Shown here in pieces: positions 9,755 through 20,030 of a stretch of DNA of 64,000 bases. The notes under the pieces are model-generated. The model was not told where the DNA came from, did not search any database, and worked only from the letters and a program-made list of their open reading frames with translations. The stretch covers positions 186,001 through 250,000 of the forward strand of contig QCLK01000001.1 in NCBI GenBank assembly GCA_003214615.1, written 5' to 3'. The position numbers and the translations under genes are program-made. How positions within the stretch are numbered: position 1 is the stretch's first letter; each line of letters begins with the position of its first letter. Origin of the DNA: Pelagibacteraceae bacterium AG-414-E02 (GTDB lineage: Bacteria > Pseudomonadota > Alphaproteobacteria > Pelagibacterales > Pelagibacteraceae).

Positions 9755-11077
9755 ATGGCAAGATCACGAAGAAAATCTGGAGGCGGTAGTGGACCAAATA
9801 AAAAACTACCACTGAACCAATCTATACCTTTGGGTATACAGCATGTGTTTGCCATGTTTGCTGGTAACATAACAGTCCCACTAATTGTTGCAGGCGTTTT
9901 TGGAGTAACAACTCAAGAGAAGATTTTTTTAATTCAAATGGCATTGTTTGCTGCTGGTGTAGCAACAATCATACAAACAGTAGGTTATAAAAATATAGGT
10001 TCACGACTTCCAATAATTCAAGGTACAAGCTTTGCTTTCATTCCAATAATGCTACCGTTTAAAGCTTTTGGTTTAGGAGCAATATTTACAGCTGCTTTTA
10101 TAGGAGGAATTTTTCAAATATGGATTGGTAAAATGTTAAAACCAATTCGACATATGTTTCCTCCGTTAGTAACAGGAATAGTCGTGTTGATGATTGGAAT
10201 CAGCCTTCTTAAAGTCGGATTTAAATATGCTGGTGGTGGAGTTTGGTTGATGAACAATAAGCCAGAAATTTTTGCAAACTGGGAACATTTACTTATAGCT
10301 GGTACCGTTTTAGTAGTTGCGCTTTTATGTAACTTAAGAGGAAAAGGTATGGTTTCTTCTGCTTCTATTCTAATCGGAATAATAGCTGGTTTTGTAATGG
10401 CTACTCTACTAGGAGAAGTGAGATTTGAAAAAATAGCAGCTGCTGGCTGGTTTGCATTTCCAATGCCTTTTCAATACGGAATAGATTTTGTTTGGGGCGC
10501 TGTGATTTTAATGTTGTTTATGTCAATCGTAACAACAATTGAAACTATTGGAGACATTAGTGCTACTACAATGGGTGGAGCAAACAGAGAAGCCACAGAT
10601 AAAGAACTTTCTGGTGGTATAATGGCCGATGGAGTGGGAACAGCTTTTGCATCAATTTTTAATGCTATGCCTAACACTTCTTATTCTCAAAACGCAGGGC
10701 TAGTTGCTTTTACAGGAGTAATTAGTAGACATGTAGGAACAGTTGCTGGTGTTATTTTAATTTTATTAGGTCTATTTCCAAAATTAGGTGGAATTATTGC
10801 TGCAATGCCAGACTCAGTAATTGGTGGAGCAGCTATCATTATGTTTGGGTTGATTGCTGGTGCAGGAATCAAATTAATTTCAAAAACTGAAATGAGCCAA
10901 AGAAATATTTTAATATTAGCTTTGTCACTTTCTTTTGGAATAGGATTATATGCTTTCCCAGAATTTGTTGCTCACATACCAGATTTTGGCATTAAATTAA
11001 AATTATTATTAACAACTGGATTAATTCCAGCAGGATTATTAGCATTTACTCTAAATGCTACATTACCAAAAAAATAA
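9755..11077 (+). CDS. NCS2 (uracil/xanthine permease) family transporter
   Basis: GIQHVFAMFAGNITVPL, NAT signature QNAGLVAFTG, multiple TM segments. Confidence 0.9.
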   Translation: MARSRRKSGGGSGPNKKLPLNQSIPLGIQHVFAMFAGNITVPLIVAGVFGVTTQEKIFLIQMALFAAGVATIIQTVGYKNIGSRLPIIQGTSFAFIPIMLPFKAFGLGAIFTAAFIGGIFQIWIGKMLKPIRHMFPPLVTGIVVLMIGISLLKVGFKYAGGGVWLMNNKPEIFANWEHLLIAGTVLVVALLCNLRGKGMVSSASILIGIIAGFVMATLLGEVRFEKIAAAGWFAFPMPFQYGIDFVWGAVILMLFMSIVTTIETIGDISATTMGGANREATDKELSGGIMADGVGTAFASIFNAMPNTSYSQNAGLVAFTGVISRHVGTVAGVILILLGLFPKLGGIIAAMPDSVIGGAAIIMFGLIAGAGIKLISKTEMSQRNILILALSLSFGIGLYAFPEFVAHIPDFGIKLKLLLTTGLIPAGLLAFTLNATLPKK

Positions 11078-11157
11078 TACTAAAAAGTAACCCGGAATAC
11101 GTGTGACGGATAGTTAGTTCTTATATTGTCCAAAAAGTAGTACTATAAGTTTAATTT

Positions 11158-13035
11158 ATGGCGCCAACTTTAGGATATCTTTCGCTTTGGTTATCTTTGT
11201 TTTTTTCTATTTTACAATTTTTGATTTCTTTAAAAAACAAGAAGTTAAAATTAATAAATATAAGTGTCCATGGATTATTAATTTCTTCCCTAATATCTTT
11301 TTTTTTATTAATGTTTTCTTATATAATTTCTGATTTCAGTATACTAAATGTTTTTCAAAATTCACACACTACTAAGCCATTAATTTATAAAATTGCAGGC
11401 GTGTGGGGAAATCATGAAGGCTCGATGCTATTATGGATACTTGTTTTAACTATATTCAATTATTTTATATTTAAATTGCATAATGAAAAAAACTCAATTT
11501 TTATTTTAAAGGCTTTAGAAACTCAGGCTCTAATTACTATGGGTTTTATTTTGTTTACTATTTTCACATCAAACCCTTTCGAAAGAATATTTCCTCCCCA
11601 AGAAAATGGTTTGGGTTTTAACCCAATACTACAAGATCCAGCATTAGCAATTCACCCTCCATTACTTTATGTAGGCTATGTAGGTTTTTCTGCAGCTTTT
11701 TCCATTGGTATTGCAACTTTAACCAGTAATGAAAAAGTTCCTTGGTATAATTACATGAAACCTTTTGTGGTAACCGCTTGGACTTTTTTAACTATTGGAA
11801 TAGCACTCGGTGCGGTATGGGCATATTACGAATTAGGTTGGGGAGGTTGGTGGTTTTGGGACCCAGTTGAAAATGCATCCTTCATGCCTTGGTTACTGGG
11901 AACTGCTTTGTTGCACTCTCTAATTGTTGTCGAAAAAAAGCAATCGCTTCAAACATGGGTATTGCTTCTATCAATACTAACTTTCCTTTTAAGTGTTGTG
12001 GGAACATTTCTTGTGAGATCTGGGATATTAACCAGTGTTCATACGTTTGCCTTAGATCCATCAAGAGGGATGTATATTCTTGCGTTTACTTTTTTATTAG
12101 CTACGTACTCATTAATACTATTTGGCACAAAATCAAAAAAATATTTTAATAATAATTACTTTGCTTTTTTTAGTAGGGAGGGTTCAATTCTTATAAATAA
12201 TATTTTAATAGTTGTGGTTTGTTCTACGGTATTTTTGGGAACGATCTATCCATTATTAGTGGAAACCTTTACTAGTAATAAAATTTCAGTTGGTGAACCA
12301 TATTATAATTCAACGGCTGTTCTAATAATGATACCAGCGATTTTAATTATGGGTGTAGGACCTATTTTGTCTTGGAACAGAGAAGAGAAGTCAAAAACAT
12401 TAAAGAAAATTTTTCCTAGCGTTTTGCTAACAAGCGTAATGACTTTATTAGCTTTTTCAATTTACCAAACGTATAGTCTTGTGGGAGTTATAGGAATTAT
12501 ATTATCTTTTTGGATAATTTCAAATAATCTTGTTCTCTTATTGAAAAAAAAAGCAGGTCACTCAGGTGGCATGATTTTAGCTCACCTGGGTATTGGTTTG
12601 TTAATATTAGGAATAACAGGTTCAAGCGTATGGCAAGAAGAGAAAATTATCAGAATGGCAATTAATAGCGAAACAAAAATAAAAGAATATAATATTATTT
12701 TTAAAGAAATTAGCGAAATAAAAGGACCAAATTACATTGCTTTAAGAGGAAATTTTTTAGTTTATGATGATAGTAAAAATATTGTTACAAAACTAAAGCC
12801 GGAAAACAGATTTTATCCAGTAAAAAATAACTTTACTACAGAAGCTTCCATTCACACTAATTTGTTTAGAGATCTGTACATTGTTTTGGGAGAAGGAAAT
12901 TTTAAAGATGGTTGGGTGGTAAAAATTTATTATAACCCTCTTGTTGTTTGGATATGGATTGGCGCTCTAGTTATATTTCTGGGGGGGATAGTTTCTACTG
13001 CTAAAAATCTAAAAAAACTAAAAAGTTCACAATAA
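11158..13035 (+). CDS. ccmF: Cytochrome c heme lyase CcmF
   Basis: VWGNHEGSMLLW, GWGGWWFWDPVENASFMPWL (WWD motif), FLVRSGILTSVHTFALDPSRG. Confidence 0.95.
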   Translation: MAPTLGYLSLWLSLFFSILQFLISLKNKKLKLINISVHGLLISSLISFFLLMFSYIISDFSILNVFQNSHTTKPLIYKIAGVWGNHEGSMLLWILVLTIFNYFIFKLHNEKNSIFILKALETQALITMGFILFTIFTSNPFERIFPPQENGLGFNPILQDPALAIHPPLLYVGYVGFSAAFSIGIATLTSNEKVPWYNYMKPFVVTAWTFLTIGIALGAVWAYYELGWGGWWFWDPVENASFMPWLLGTALLHSLIVVEKKQSLQTWVLLLSILTFLLSVVGTFLVRSGILTSVHTFALDPSRGMYILAFTFLLATYSLILFGTKSKKYFNNNYFAFFSREGSILINNILIVVVCSTVFLGTIYPLLVETFTSNKISVGEPYYNSTAVLIMIPAILIMGVGPILSWNREEKSKTLKKIFPSVLLTSVMTLLAFSIYQTYSLVGVIGIILSFWIISNNLVLLLKKKAGHSGGMILAHLGIGLLILGITGSSVWQEEKIIRMAINSETKIKEYNIIFKEISEIKGPNYIALRGNFLVYDDSKNIVTKLKPENRFYPVKNNFTTEASIHTNLFRDLYIVLGEGNFKDGWVVKIYYNPLVVWIWIGALVIFLGGIVSTAKNLKKLKSSQ

Positions 13036-13565
13036 TGAAAAAAAAATTGCTAAAATTTCCTTTAATATTTTTTTTATCGATTCTATTAGTTTTCTTTTAT
13101 TTATTGATGATTGATAGAAATCCCTCCGAAATTCCGTCAGCTTTATTAAATAAAAATATTCCAAAATTTGAAGCTGAATCATTATTTAAAGACAAAAATT
13201 TTATTTCTTCAAAAGAATTTGGGAATGAAACGACTTTGGTAAATTTTTTTGCAACATGGTGCAAACCCTGTCTTGACGAACATGTTTATATTAAACGTTT
13301 TTCAGATGAAAAAATGATTAAAGTAATAGGAATAAATTATAAAGATAATCCCAAAAAAGCTATTCAATGGCTAAAAAAATTAGGTAATCCATATTCAAAT
13401 GTAGCTCTGGATAAAAATGGAAGAATAGCTATAGACTGGGGAGTGTATGGAGTTCCAGAAACATTCGTGGTCAATCCAGAAGGAATAATTAAATATCGTC
13501 ATGCGGGACCAGTTACAAAAAAAATATATAAAAAAATTAATTTAATAATTGAAGATAATAAATAA
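13035..13565 (+). CDS. ccmG: Thiol:disulfide interchange protein CcmG/DsbE
   Basis: Thioredoxin fold with FFATWCKPCLDEH and GVYGVPETFVV. Confidence 0.9.
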   Translation: MKKKLLKFPLIFFLSILLVFFYLLMIDRNPSEIPSALLNKNIPKFEAESLFKDKNFISSKEFGNETTLVNFFATWCKPCLDEHVYIKRFSDEKMIKVIGINYKDNPKKAIQWLKKLGNPYSNVALDKNGRIAIDWGVYGVPETFVVNPEGIIKYRHAGPVTKKIYKKINLIIEDNK

Positions 13566-13999
13566 TGACAACTTATAAAATTTTATTAACAAATATCCTT
13601 TTATTTATTTTAAGTGTTAGCCTAGTATTTTTGGTAACAAATAATTCCAATTCTGTGGAACCAGATGAAATCTTACAAGATCAAAAACAGGAATTTAGGG
13701 CTAGAAATATTTCAAAAAATATAAGATGCATGGTTTGTCAAAACGAATCTATTGACGAGTCAAGCGCACCACTCGCTAAAGATTTGCGTATTTTAATAAG
13801 AAGCAAAATAAAAGAAGGGAAAAAAGATGAAGAGATTTATAAATTTTTAACCGATAGATATGGAGATTTTATCTTACTTAAACCACCTTTTAAATTAAGT
13901 ACACTTGCGCTCTGGGTGTTGCCATTTCTTTTTCTTATAATCGGAGTATTGATTGTTTTGTTTCATAATAAAAAATCTAAAAAAATTCACTATTTGTAA
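13565..13999 (+). CDS. ccmH: Cytochrome c maturation protein CcmH/CycL
   Basis: IRCMVCQNESIDESSAPLAKDLR and RYGDFILLKPPF. Confidence 0.93.
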   Translation: MTTYKILLTNILLFILSVSLVFLVTNNSNSVEPDEILQDQKQEFRARNISKNIRCMVCQNESIDESSAPLAKDLRILIRSKIKEGKKDEEIYKFLTDRYGDFILLKPPFKLSTLALWVLPFLFLIIGVLIVLFHNKKSKKIHYL

Positions 14000-14700
14000 T
14001 TTTTTTTCTTGTTCAGCTTAAATTTCATAATTTCAGTCTTGTATCTCATTAAAAAAATGATCAAAGAATAAATTGCCATTCCAAATAACATGATGAATAA
14101 AGGAATTAACATTGTGTAATGAATAGTTGGCGCCGAAGTAAGTGTTATGCTTGATGGTTGGTGAAGTGTGCTCCACCAATCAACAGAATATTTTATAACT
14201 GGTAAATTAAATAAACCAATAATTCCAATGAACGAAGATATTTTGTTTGCCCTTTCAAAACTATCAATAAGTTTCCAAGTCAAAATATAGGCAATATAAA
14301 AACACAGTAAAATTATCATAGACGTTAGTCTTGCATCCCATGCCCACCAAATTCCCCAGGTAGGTTTTCCCCACAAAGATCCAGTTACGACAGAAACTAA
14401 AGTGAAAACTAAACCAACAGGTGCTAAACTTTTTGCCATTAAAGATACAAACTTAGTTTTAAAAATTAGATTAGAAATAGAAGCTAATCCAATAAAAGCA
14501 AAACATCCAAGCGAAATAAATGAAGAAGGAACATGCACATACATAATTCTTACTGAATCGCCCTGAACATAATCTGGTGGTGATATAAATAATGCATATA
14601 TAAATCCAATAATAACAATGAAGATCATCATAATTATTAAAACGAAAATTAGTCTATTGTTTAATGAAAGAATTTTATTTGGGAAAAAATTTTTAATCAT
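13990..14700 (-). CDS. ccmC: Heme exporter protein CcmC
   Basis: WGKPTWGIWWAWDARLTS WWD motif, six TM segments. Confidence 0.93.
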   Translation of the reverse strand: MIKNFFPNKILSLNNRLIFVLIIMMIFIVIIGFIYALFISPPDYVQGDSVRIMYVHVPSSFISLGCFAFIGLASISNLIFKTKFVSLMAKSLAPVGLVFTLVSVVTGSLWGKPTWGIWWAWDARLTSMIILLCFYIAYILTWKLIDSFERANKISSFIGIIGLFNLPVIKYSVDWWSTLHQPSSITLTSAPTIHYTMLIPLFIMLFGMAIYSLIIFLMRYKTEIMKFKLNKKKNYK

Positions 14701-14755
14701 CTAAATATATTACCTTTAAAAAAGAATAATTAAAATGTTGTTGTAAATAAAACAT

Positions 14756-15181
14756 TTAATTAGCTTTATCCAAAGCTTGACTAACCTCAGGTGGCATATA
14801 ATTTTCATCGTGTTTTGCTAAAATCTTATCAGCAATAAAATATTTTTTATCTCTTAATTTTCCTTCAGCAACAACACCTTTTCCTTCAGAAAATAAATTG
14901 GGGACCAGGCCGCTATAAGTTACGATTATTTCGTTTTTTAAATCAGTTATAATAAAATTTATGCCGTTATCTTTTTTAGTGCTCGAACCTTCTTTAACTA
15001 ACCCTCCCACTCGAATTTTTTTATTTGGTGAAATGCTTGATTTATTATAAATTTCTGTTGGGGAAAAAAAGTAAATCACATTTTCTTCTAGAGATCTGAG
15101 AATAAAAAAAATTATTATAGATACTGAGACTATGGAAAGAATCAAGAAGACAACTCTTGATTTAACTTTTTTAGTTAACAT
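14756..15181 (-). CDS. ccmE: Heme chaperone CcmE
   Basis: [30 protein letters not shown] (His heme-attachment motif). Confidence 0.93.
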   Translation of the reverse strand: MLTKKVKSRVVFLILSIVSVSIIIFFILRSLEENVIYFFSPTEIYNKSSISPNKKIRVGGLVKEGSSTKKDNGINFIITDLKNEIIVTYSGLVPNLFSEGKGVVAEGKLRDKKYFIADKILAKHDENYMPPEVSQALDKAN

Positions 15182-15213
15182 ATGTTAATTGCTTTGTTAG
15201 CGATTTAAGATAT

Positions 15214-15438
15214 TTAAAAAATTGATCCTTTAGATAAATTTTCTTTTGCGCCTTTTTGCACAATAACTTTAAATTTTATAGCTTTTGACTGTTCAAACTC
15301 TGTCAAAAATATTTTTTCGAATTTCTTAAATTCCTTTTTAGTTTTTGCGTAAAGATAAAAGCAAATTACAAAAGTGAAAATAAACGCTGGCCAAACAAAT
15401 TGCCCGTACCCGTTTAAAAAAAATATTTCTAAATTCAT
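15214..15438 (-). CDS. ccmD: Small membrane protein, CcmD-like
   Basis: MNLEIFFLNGYGQFVWPAFIFTFVICFYLYAKTKKE..., single TM, located upstream of ccmE; listed ORF start at 15474 is probably too long. Confidence 0.6.
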   Translation of the reverse strand: MNLEIFFLNGYGQFVWPAFIFTFVICFYLYAKTKKEFKKFEKIFLTEFEQSKAIKFKVIVQKGAKENLSKGSIF

Positions 15439-15558
15439 TATATTCACTATGCTAAAAAAATTAAAATAACACAAGCGTACAATTGTCTCAAGAGTTCAAT
15501 GCTATATGAAAGACATATTTTCTGCAGCAATTTTTAATCAAAAACATATTATATTTAA

Positions 15559-15590
15559 TTGACATACTCTATTAGAATTGGTCAAATAAA
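15559..15590 (+). promoter_or_regulatory. Candidate sigma70-type promoter for the double-wHTH gene
   Basis: TTGACA at 15559-15564, 17 nt spacer, TCAAAT (4/6 to TATAAT) at 15582-15587. Confidence 0.35.
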
Positions 15591-15633
15591 ACCCATTTTG
15601 AACTTCAATTTTGGGGATAATTAAAAAAATTAT

Positions 15634-16641
15634 ATGTTGCAATTAAAAAAAGATCAGATAATCCAGTCAAAACATATATCAAGTTTGTTAACTAATCACT
15701 ACGTAGATATCACTGCAGCATTTTACGAAATGCACAGTTCTTTGTTAAGTGCAATAAATAAAAAATACAAAAATCTTGAATCTGCATGTATTCTCCTCGC
15801 TTTTGTAAGCAAAGTTCAACAAGAAATTCTAAGACAGAGAGAGAAAAATTTAGATTTTGATATTTCTTTAAATGGTTTTTTTTCAAATGTAAACAAAATA
15901 GGTAGAATTTCTCACAAAATATCAACCATAGTAGAAGATACAGGCGTTCCGAAAGAAACCGTAAGAAGGAAAATAAATAAACTTGCTTCAGAAAAAATTA
16001 TTTATAAAAATAGCGAAAAAAAATATCACTGGGATCTTGAAAAAGCTCAGCAAGAAAGTTTTATCAAAGAAATCAATTATGAAATTAATATTTTATCTAT
16101 ATTTATTTCAAAATTTTCAAAAATTTTAAATCTTAATTTTAAAATTGATGAAGTGAAAAAAGAATTAAAAGATAACTTTTCTTTTTACTGGTTTCATTTC
16201 TTAAATTGCCGCTTAAAATGGTTAAAAATGTGGAAAAGCAATTTAAAGGATCTAGACTTGATATTAATCATGATACAAGCTTTCATTCCAACATTACAAA
16301 ACACTAATCAAAAATTAAAAGAAAAAAGAATAAATGTAGATGATCTGCATTTAATAATAGGACAAAGTGCTGATAAAAGTAAAAATAATCATTTTTCAAT
16401 CAGCGCAACTTCAATATCAGAAATCGCGAAAATACCTAGAGCTACCTGTTCAAGAAAGCTGGAAAAATTAGTTAAATTGGGATTATTTGTTAAAGAGTCA
16501 AAAACAAAAAGATATTATATAAATCAAATTACCACCGCTAGAACGAAAAATGTTTTAACTAAAGAAAACGTTTCGAATACAATAGTTATTTTTAGCGATT
16601 TCGTAGCTACAGTTATTAATACTTTAAATAGAAAAAGATAA
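15634..16641 (+). CDS. Putative transcriptional regulator with two winged-helix-like modules
   Basis: Two HTH-like segments: ISTIVEDTGVPKETVRRKINKLASEKIIYKNSEKKYHW and TSISEIAKIPRATCSRKLEKLVKLGLFVKESKTKRYYIN. Confidence 0.65.
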   Translation: MLQLKKDQIIQSKHISSLLTNHYVDITAAFYEMHSSLLSAINKKYKNLESACILLAFVSKVQQEILRQREKNLDFDISLNGFFSNVNKIGRISHKISTIVEDTGVPKETVRRKINKLASEKIIYKNSEKKYHWDLEKAQQESFIKEINYEINILSIFISKFSKILNLNFKIDEVKKELKDNFSFYWFHFLNCRLKWLKMWKSNLKDLDLILIMIQAFIPTLQNTNQKLKEKRINVDDLHLIIGQSADKSKNNHFSISATSISEIAKIPRATCSRKLEKLVKLGLFVKESKTKRYYINQITTARTKNVLTKENVSNTIVIFSDFVATVINTLNRKR

Positions 16642-16649
16642 ATATAATT

Positions 16650-16841
16650 TCAAAAATAACTAACTATAACTACTACGAATAATGCTACTGCTGTTGCGCT
16701 TAGCACTATAACTCGATTTAAGTGCTTCTCAGCTTTTTCCTTTTCTTTATTTCTCTGCAAAAGGTCATTGACATCCAATCTGCCACTCGATTGATCCTTC
16801 TTGGCAGAGTCAAAATAAAGACTTTTTATTTCAGTTTTCAC
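16650..16841 (-). CDS. Small C-terminal-TM protein, unknown function
   Basis: 63 aa, C-terminal hydrophobic segment VIVLSATAVALFVVVIVSYF. Confidence 0.6.
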   Translation of the reverse strand: MKTEIKSLYFDSAKKDQSSGRLDVNDLLQRNKEKEKAEKHLNRVIVLSATAVALFVVVIVSYF

Positions 16842-16946
16842 TTTGTCCCCTCTTAAAACAATCTATCTAGCTTAACCCATCCAACAGATTTTATAATAAT
16901 TTGTATGACCAGATTGGGTCAATTTGACTTAAAGTATATGAAAATT

Positions 16947-18317
16947 TTATGAATGTTTTATTTTTTCTGGCAAAATACCTTTTGGCCTATATCTCATAAT
17001 TAATAAGAGTCCTACTCCCATCATCAAAAATCTAAAGTAAGGAATACTATCTATTAAATGAAGTCTGAAAGCATTTGTTTCTTCTAAACCGCTTGTAAAA
17101 AAATTAATTAAAAATAAAGCAATGGGTGCTGCCTCAATCCATAAAAACCAAACGGCAAAACCACCTAAAACTGCTCCAAAATTATTTCCACTACCTCCAA
17201 CAATTACCATTACCCAAATTAAAAAAGTATATCTCATTGGTCTATAACTTCCTGGAGTAAATAAACCATCATAAGTAACCATCATTGCTCCAGCTATTCC
17301 AACTATTGCTGAACCAAGAACAAAAATTAAAAGATGTTGTTTAACAACATTTTTTCCCATTGCATTAGCAGCTTCTTCATTATCTCTGATCGCTCTCATC
17401 ATTCTTCCCCACGGTGAGTAAAGAGCTTTTTGAGTAATGATTAATAAAATAATTACAACTATAGTAAAAAGACCTGCAAAACATAATTTTACAAATACTG
17501 TGGACCCCTCAATTACCAACTGTTTTAACATTTGCTCTTTTTCTAAAGAATCGGTAATTAAATTCAAAGTACCCTGATTAAATTTTGCTACTAAATTTAT
17601 AAACCACTCCTTAGCTTGAAGATCAATTTCATAAGGAACTGGTCTTTTTAAACCAATAACATTTTTAACACCACGAGATAACCAGTCTTCATGTTTTATT
17701 ACTGCAATTACAATTTCTGATATCAATAGTGTTGCTATCGCCAAATAATCAGCTCTAAGTCCTAAAGCAATTTTTCCAATAATATATGCTAAGCCTCCAG
17801 CAAAAAAGGCTCCAACAATCCAAGAAAATAGGATGGGCAGACCCATGCCTCCTAAAAAACCAGTGGTAGCTGGACTAACAGCTTCTATTGATTCAATCGC
17901 TGGTCCAGATATTAGTCTTAAAAGAATTAACCCCACTATTATTACAAGAGCAACTCCATAGTTCCTTTTTTTTGATTTTTTATAGTTTTTTATAATAAAA
18001 CGAACACTAAATACTATTAAAGCAATTAGAATGACGCTAAAAATCATATTTAAACCACCTACTTGCCAAGCTTCCTTTACGGGCGGAACTGAAACTAAAA
18101 CAGCTGCTAACCCACCAAGAGCTGTGTAGCCCATGATTCCAAAATTTATTAATCCCGCATATCCCCATTGGATATTTGCTCCCATTGTCATAACAGCAGA
18201 TATTAAACAAAAACATAAAATTGATAATGCTATGCTCCAAGACTGAAATAACCCAACTAAAATTATTAATCCCAACATTATTATATAAGCAATTATTACG
18301 TCTAGGTTTTGTCTCAT
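16947..18317 (-). CDS. livM: Branched-chain amino acid-type ABC permease LivM (operon 1)
   Basis: GYAGLINFGIMGYTALGG, ADYLAIATLLISEI, RAIRDNEEAANAMGKN. Confidence 0.9.
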   Translation of the reverse strand: MRQNLDVIIAYIIMLGLIILVGLFQSWSIALSILCFCLISAVMTMGANIQWGYAGLINFGIMGYTALGGLAAVLVSVPPVKEAWQVGGLNMIFSVILIALIVFSVRFIIKNYKKSKKRNYGVALVIIVGLILLRLISGPAIESIEAVSPATTGFLGGMGLPILFSWIVGAFFAGGLAYIIGKIALGLRADYLAIATLLISEIVIAVIKHEDWLSRGVKNVIGLKRPVPYEIDLQAKEWFINLVAKFNQGTLNLITDSLEKEQMLKQLVIEGSTVFVKLCFAGLFTIVVIILLIITQKALYSPWGRMMRAIRDNEEAANAMGKNVVKQHLLIFVLGSAIVGIAGAMMVTYDGLFTPGSYRPMRYTFLIWVMVIVGGSGNNFGAVLGGFAVWFLWIEAAPIALFLINFFTSGLEETNAFRLHLIDSIPYFRFLMMGVGLLLIMRYRPKGILPEKIKHS

Positions 18318-19333
18318 AGTACTTTTCCTTTAAAAATACCCGAGGGTCTAAATAATAAAACTATAACCAAGATTGAAAATGAAACTGCAAATTTATAATC
18401 GGTTGAGAGCAGTTGTATTAAGCTATTTGGTTCTAAACTTTCTGGAAGGATATAAACAAAAAATTTTCTATAGGCATAAGTTAAAAGTATTTCTGAAAAT
18501 GCAATTACATATCCCCCGAGAAATGCTCCAAAAGGATTTCCAATACCGCCAACAATCGCAGCAGCAAATATTGGAAGCATATTGTTAAAGTAGGTAAATG
18601 GTTTAAAACTTTTATCTAAACCGTATAAAGTTCCACCAATTGTCGCTAAAATTGCAGCTATCACCCAAGTAATCATAACAACTTTTTTAGGATCTATACC
18701 AGATAGCAATGCTAAATCTTCATTATCTGAATAAGCACGCATACTTTTTCCAGTTTTAGTTTTGTTTAAAAACCAAAATAAAATAGACACAACTATAATT
18801 GTGACTAATAAAGTAATAACCTGAGTTGACTTAATAGTTAGTCCTTCGTTTAAACCTGTTATTTCTTTAAATTCATTTGCCTTTAATATAAATTTTTCAC
18901 CATCAAAAAATCTTCTATCAAAAGGTCCTATAACTATTCTAACAATTGCCTGGGTAACAAACATTGTTCCAATACTCACCATTGCAAGCATAACAGGTGG
19001 ACTTTTCTTAAAACGGTAATAACTAAAAACTAATTTATCCTTAACAAGAACATAAAAAATTGTAATAATTATTCCAAACGGAATAGCGATCAGCGCTGTA
19101 GGAAGCACCCCTAGACTAATTCCTAATGATTGAAAATACCATGTAAATAAAATCGTAAACATAGTTCCAAATGACATAAGGTCTCCAGCAGTAAAATAAG
19201 CAAATCTTAAAATTCCATAAATTAGAGAAACAAAAATGGCACCTAGGGCTAACTGAGAGCCGTAGGATAAGGCTGGTACAAATATGTAATTTAAAAGTAG
19301 AACTATTGCATTTATAATATCCATATTATCCAC
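18314..19333 (-). CDS. livH: Branched-chain amino acid-type ABC permease LivH (operon 1)
   Basis: GAIFVSLIYGILRFAYFTAGDLMSFG, RAYSDNEDLALLSGIDPKKV, IVGGIGNPFGAFLGGYVI. Confidence 0.9.
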   Translation of the reverse strand: MDNMDIINAIVLLLNYIFVPALSYGSQLALGAIFVSLIYGILRFAYFTAGDLMSFGTMFTILFTWYFQSLGISLGVLPTALIAIPFGIIITIFYVLVKDKLVFSYYRFKKSPPVMLAMVSIGTMFVTQAIVRIVIGPFDRRFFDGEKFILKANEFKEITGLNEGLTIKSTQVITLLVTIIVVSILFWFLNKTKTGKSMRAYSDNEDLALLSGIDPKKVVMITWVIAAILATIGGTLYGLDKSFKPFTYFNNMLPIFAAAIVGGIGNPFGAFLGGYVIAFSEILLTYAYRKFFVYILPESLEPNSLIQLLSTDYKFAVSFSILVIVLLFRPSGIFKGKVL

Positions 19334-20030
19334 CTAAAAATGATCTTCTAACTTCAGGATCGTTTAATAATTCCTTTCCTGTGCCAGAAAATTTGTTTTC
19401 TCCTGTGACTAAAACATAGCCTCTGTCCGCAATGCTTAAAGCTTGCTTTGCATTTTGTTCAACCATTATGATTGCCACATTTGTTTTTTTAACTTTTAAT
19501 ATATGATCAAATAATTCATCCATTACTATTGGAGAAACACCAGCAGTAGGTTCATCGAGCATCAAAACTGTAGGTTTAGTCATTAAAGCTCTACCCAAAG
19601 CAACCTGTTGTCTTTGGCCACCAGATAACTCTCCTACTATTTGAGAACTTTTTTCTTTTAAAACTGGAAATAATTCGTAAATTTCATTAATAATTTCTTC
19701 TATACGTTCTTCTCGTAGAAAAGCTCCCATTTCTAAATTTTCTTGTACACTTAATCCGGTAAAGACATTTTTAGTTTGAGGAACAAATGATATCCCCTCT
19801 CTGACTCTATTTTGTGGTGTTAATTTAGATATATCTTTTCCATCAATCGAGATTTTTCCTGACTTAAGGTTTAATAAACCGAGCATTGCTTTCATTGCGG
19901 TAGATTTTCCCGCCCCATTAGGTCCAAGAATCGCTACAATCTCTCCCCTATTCACAGAAATTGTACAGGAACTGATTATGTCTGCTCCTCCATAACCACC
20001 AGTCATGTTTTCACCAGAGAAAAAAGCCAT
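19326..20030 (-). CDS. livF: ABC ATP-binding protein LivF-like (operon 1)
   Basis: GPNGAGKSTAMKAMLGLL, LSGGQRQQVALGRAL, LDEPTAGVSP. Confidence 0.9.
   Translation of the reverse strand: MAFFSGENMTGGYGGADIISSCTISVNRGEIVAILGPNGAGKSTAMKAMLGLLNLKSGKISIDGKDISKLTPQNRVREGISFVPQTKNVFTGLSVQENLEMGAFLREERIEEIINEIYELFPVLKEKSSQIVGELSGGQRQQVALGRALMTKPTVLMLDEPTAGVSPIVMDELFDHILKVKKTNVAIIMVEQNAKQALSIADRGYVLVTGENKFSGTGKELLNDPEVRRSFLGG

Noticed and set aside
11882-12149. Small ORFs in alternative frames within ccmF
   Set aside because: Alternate-frame products of a strongly conserved heme-lyase gene.
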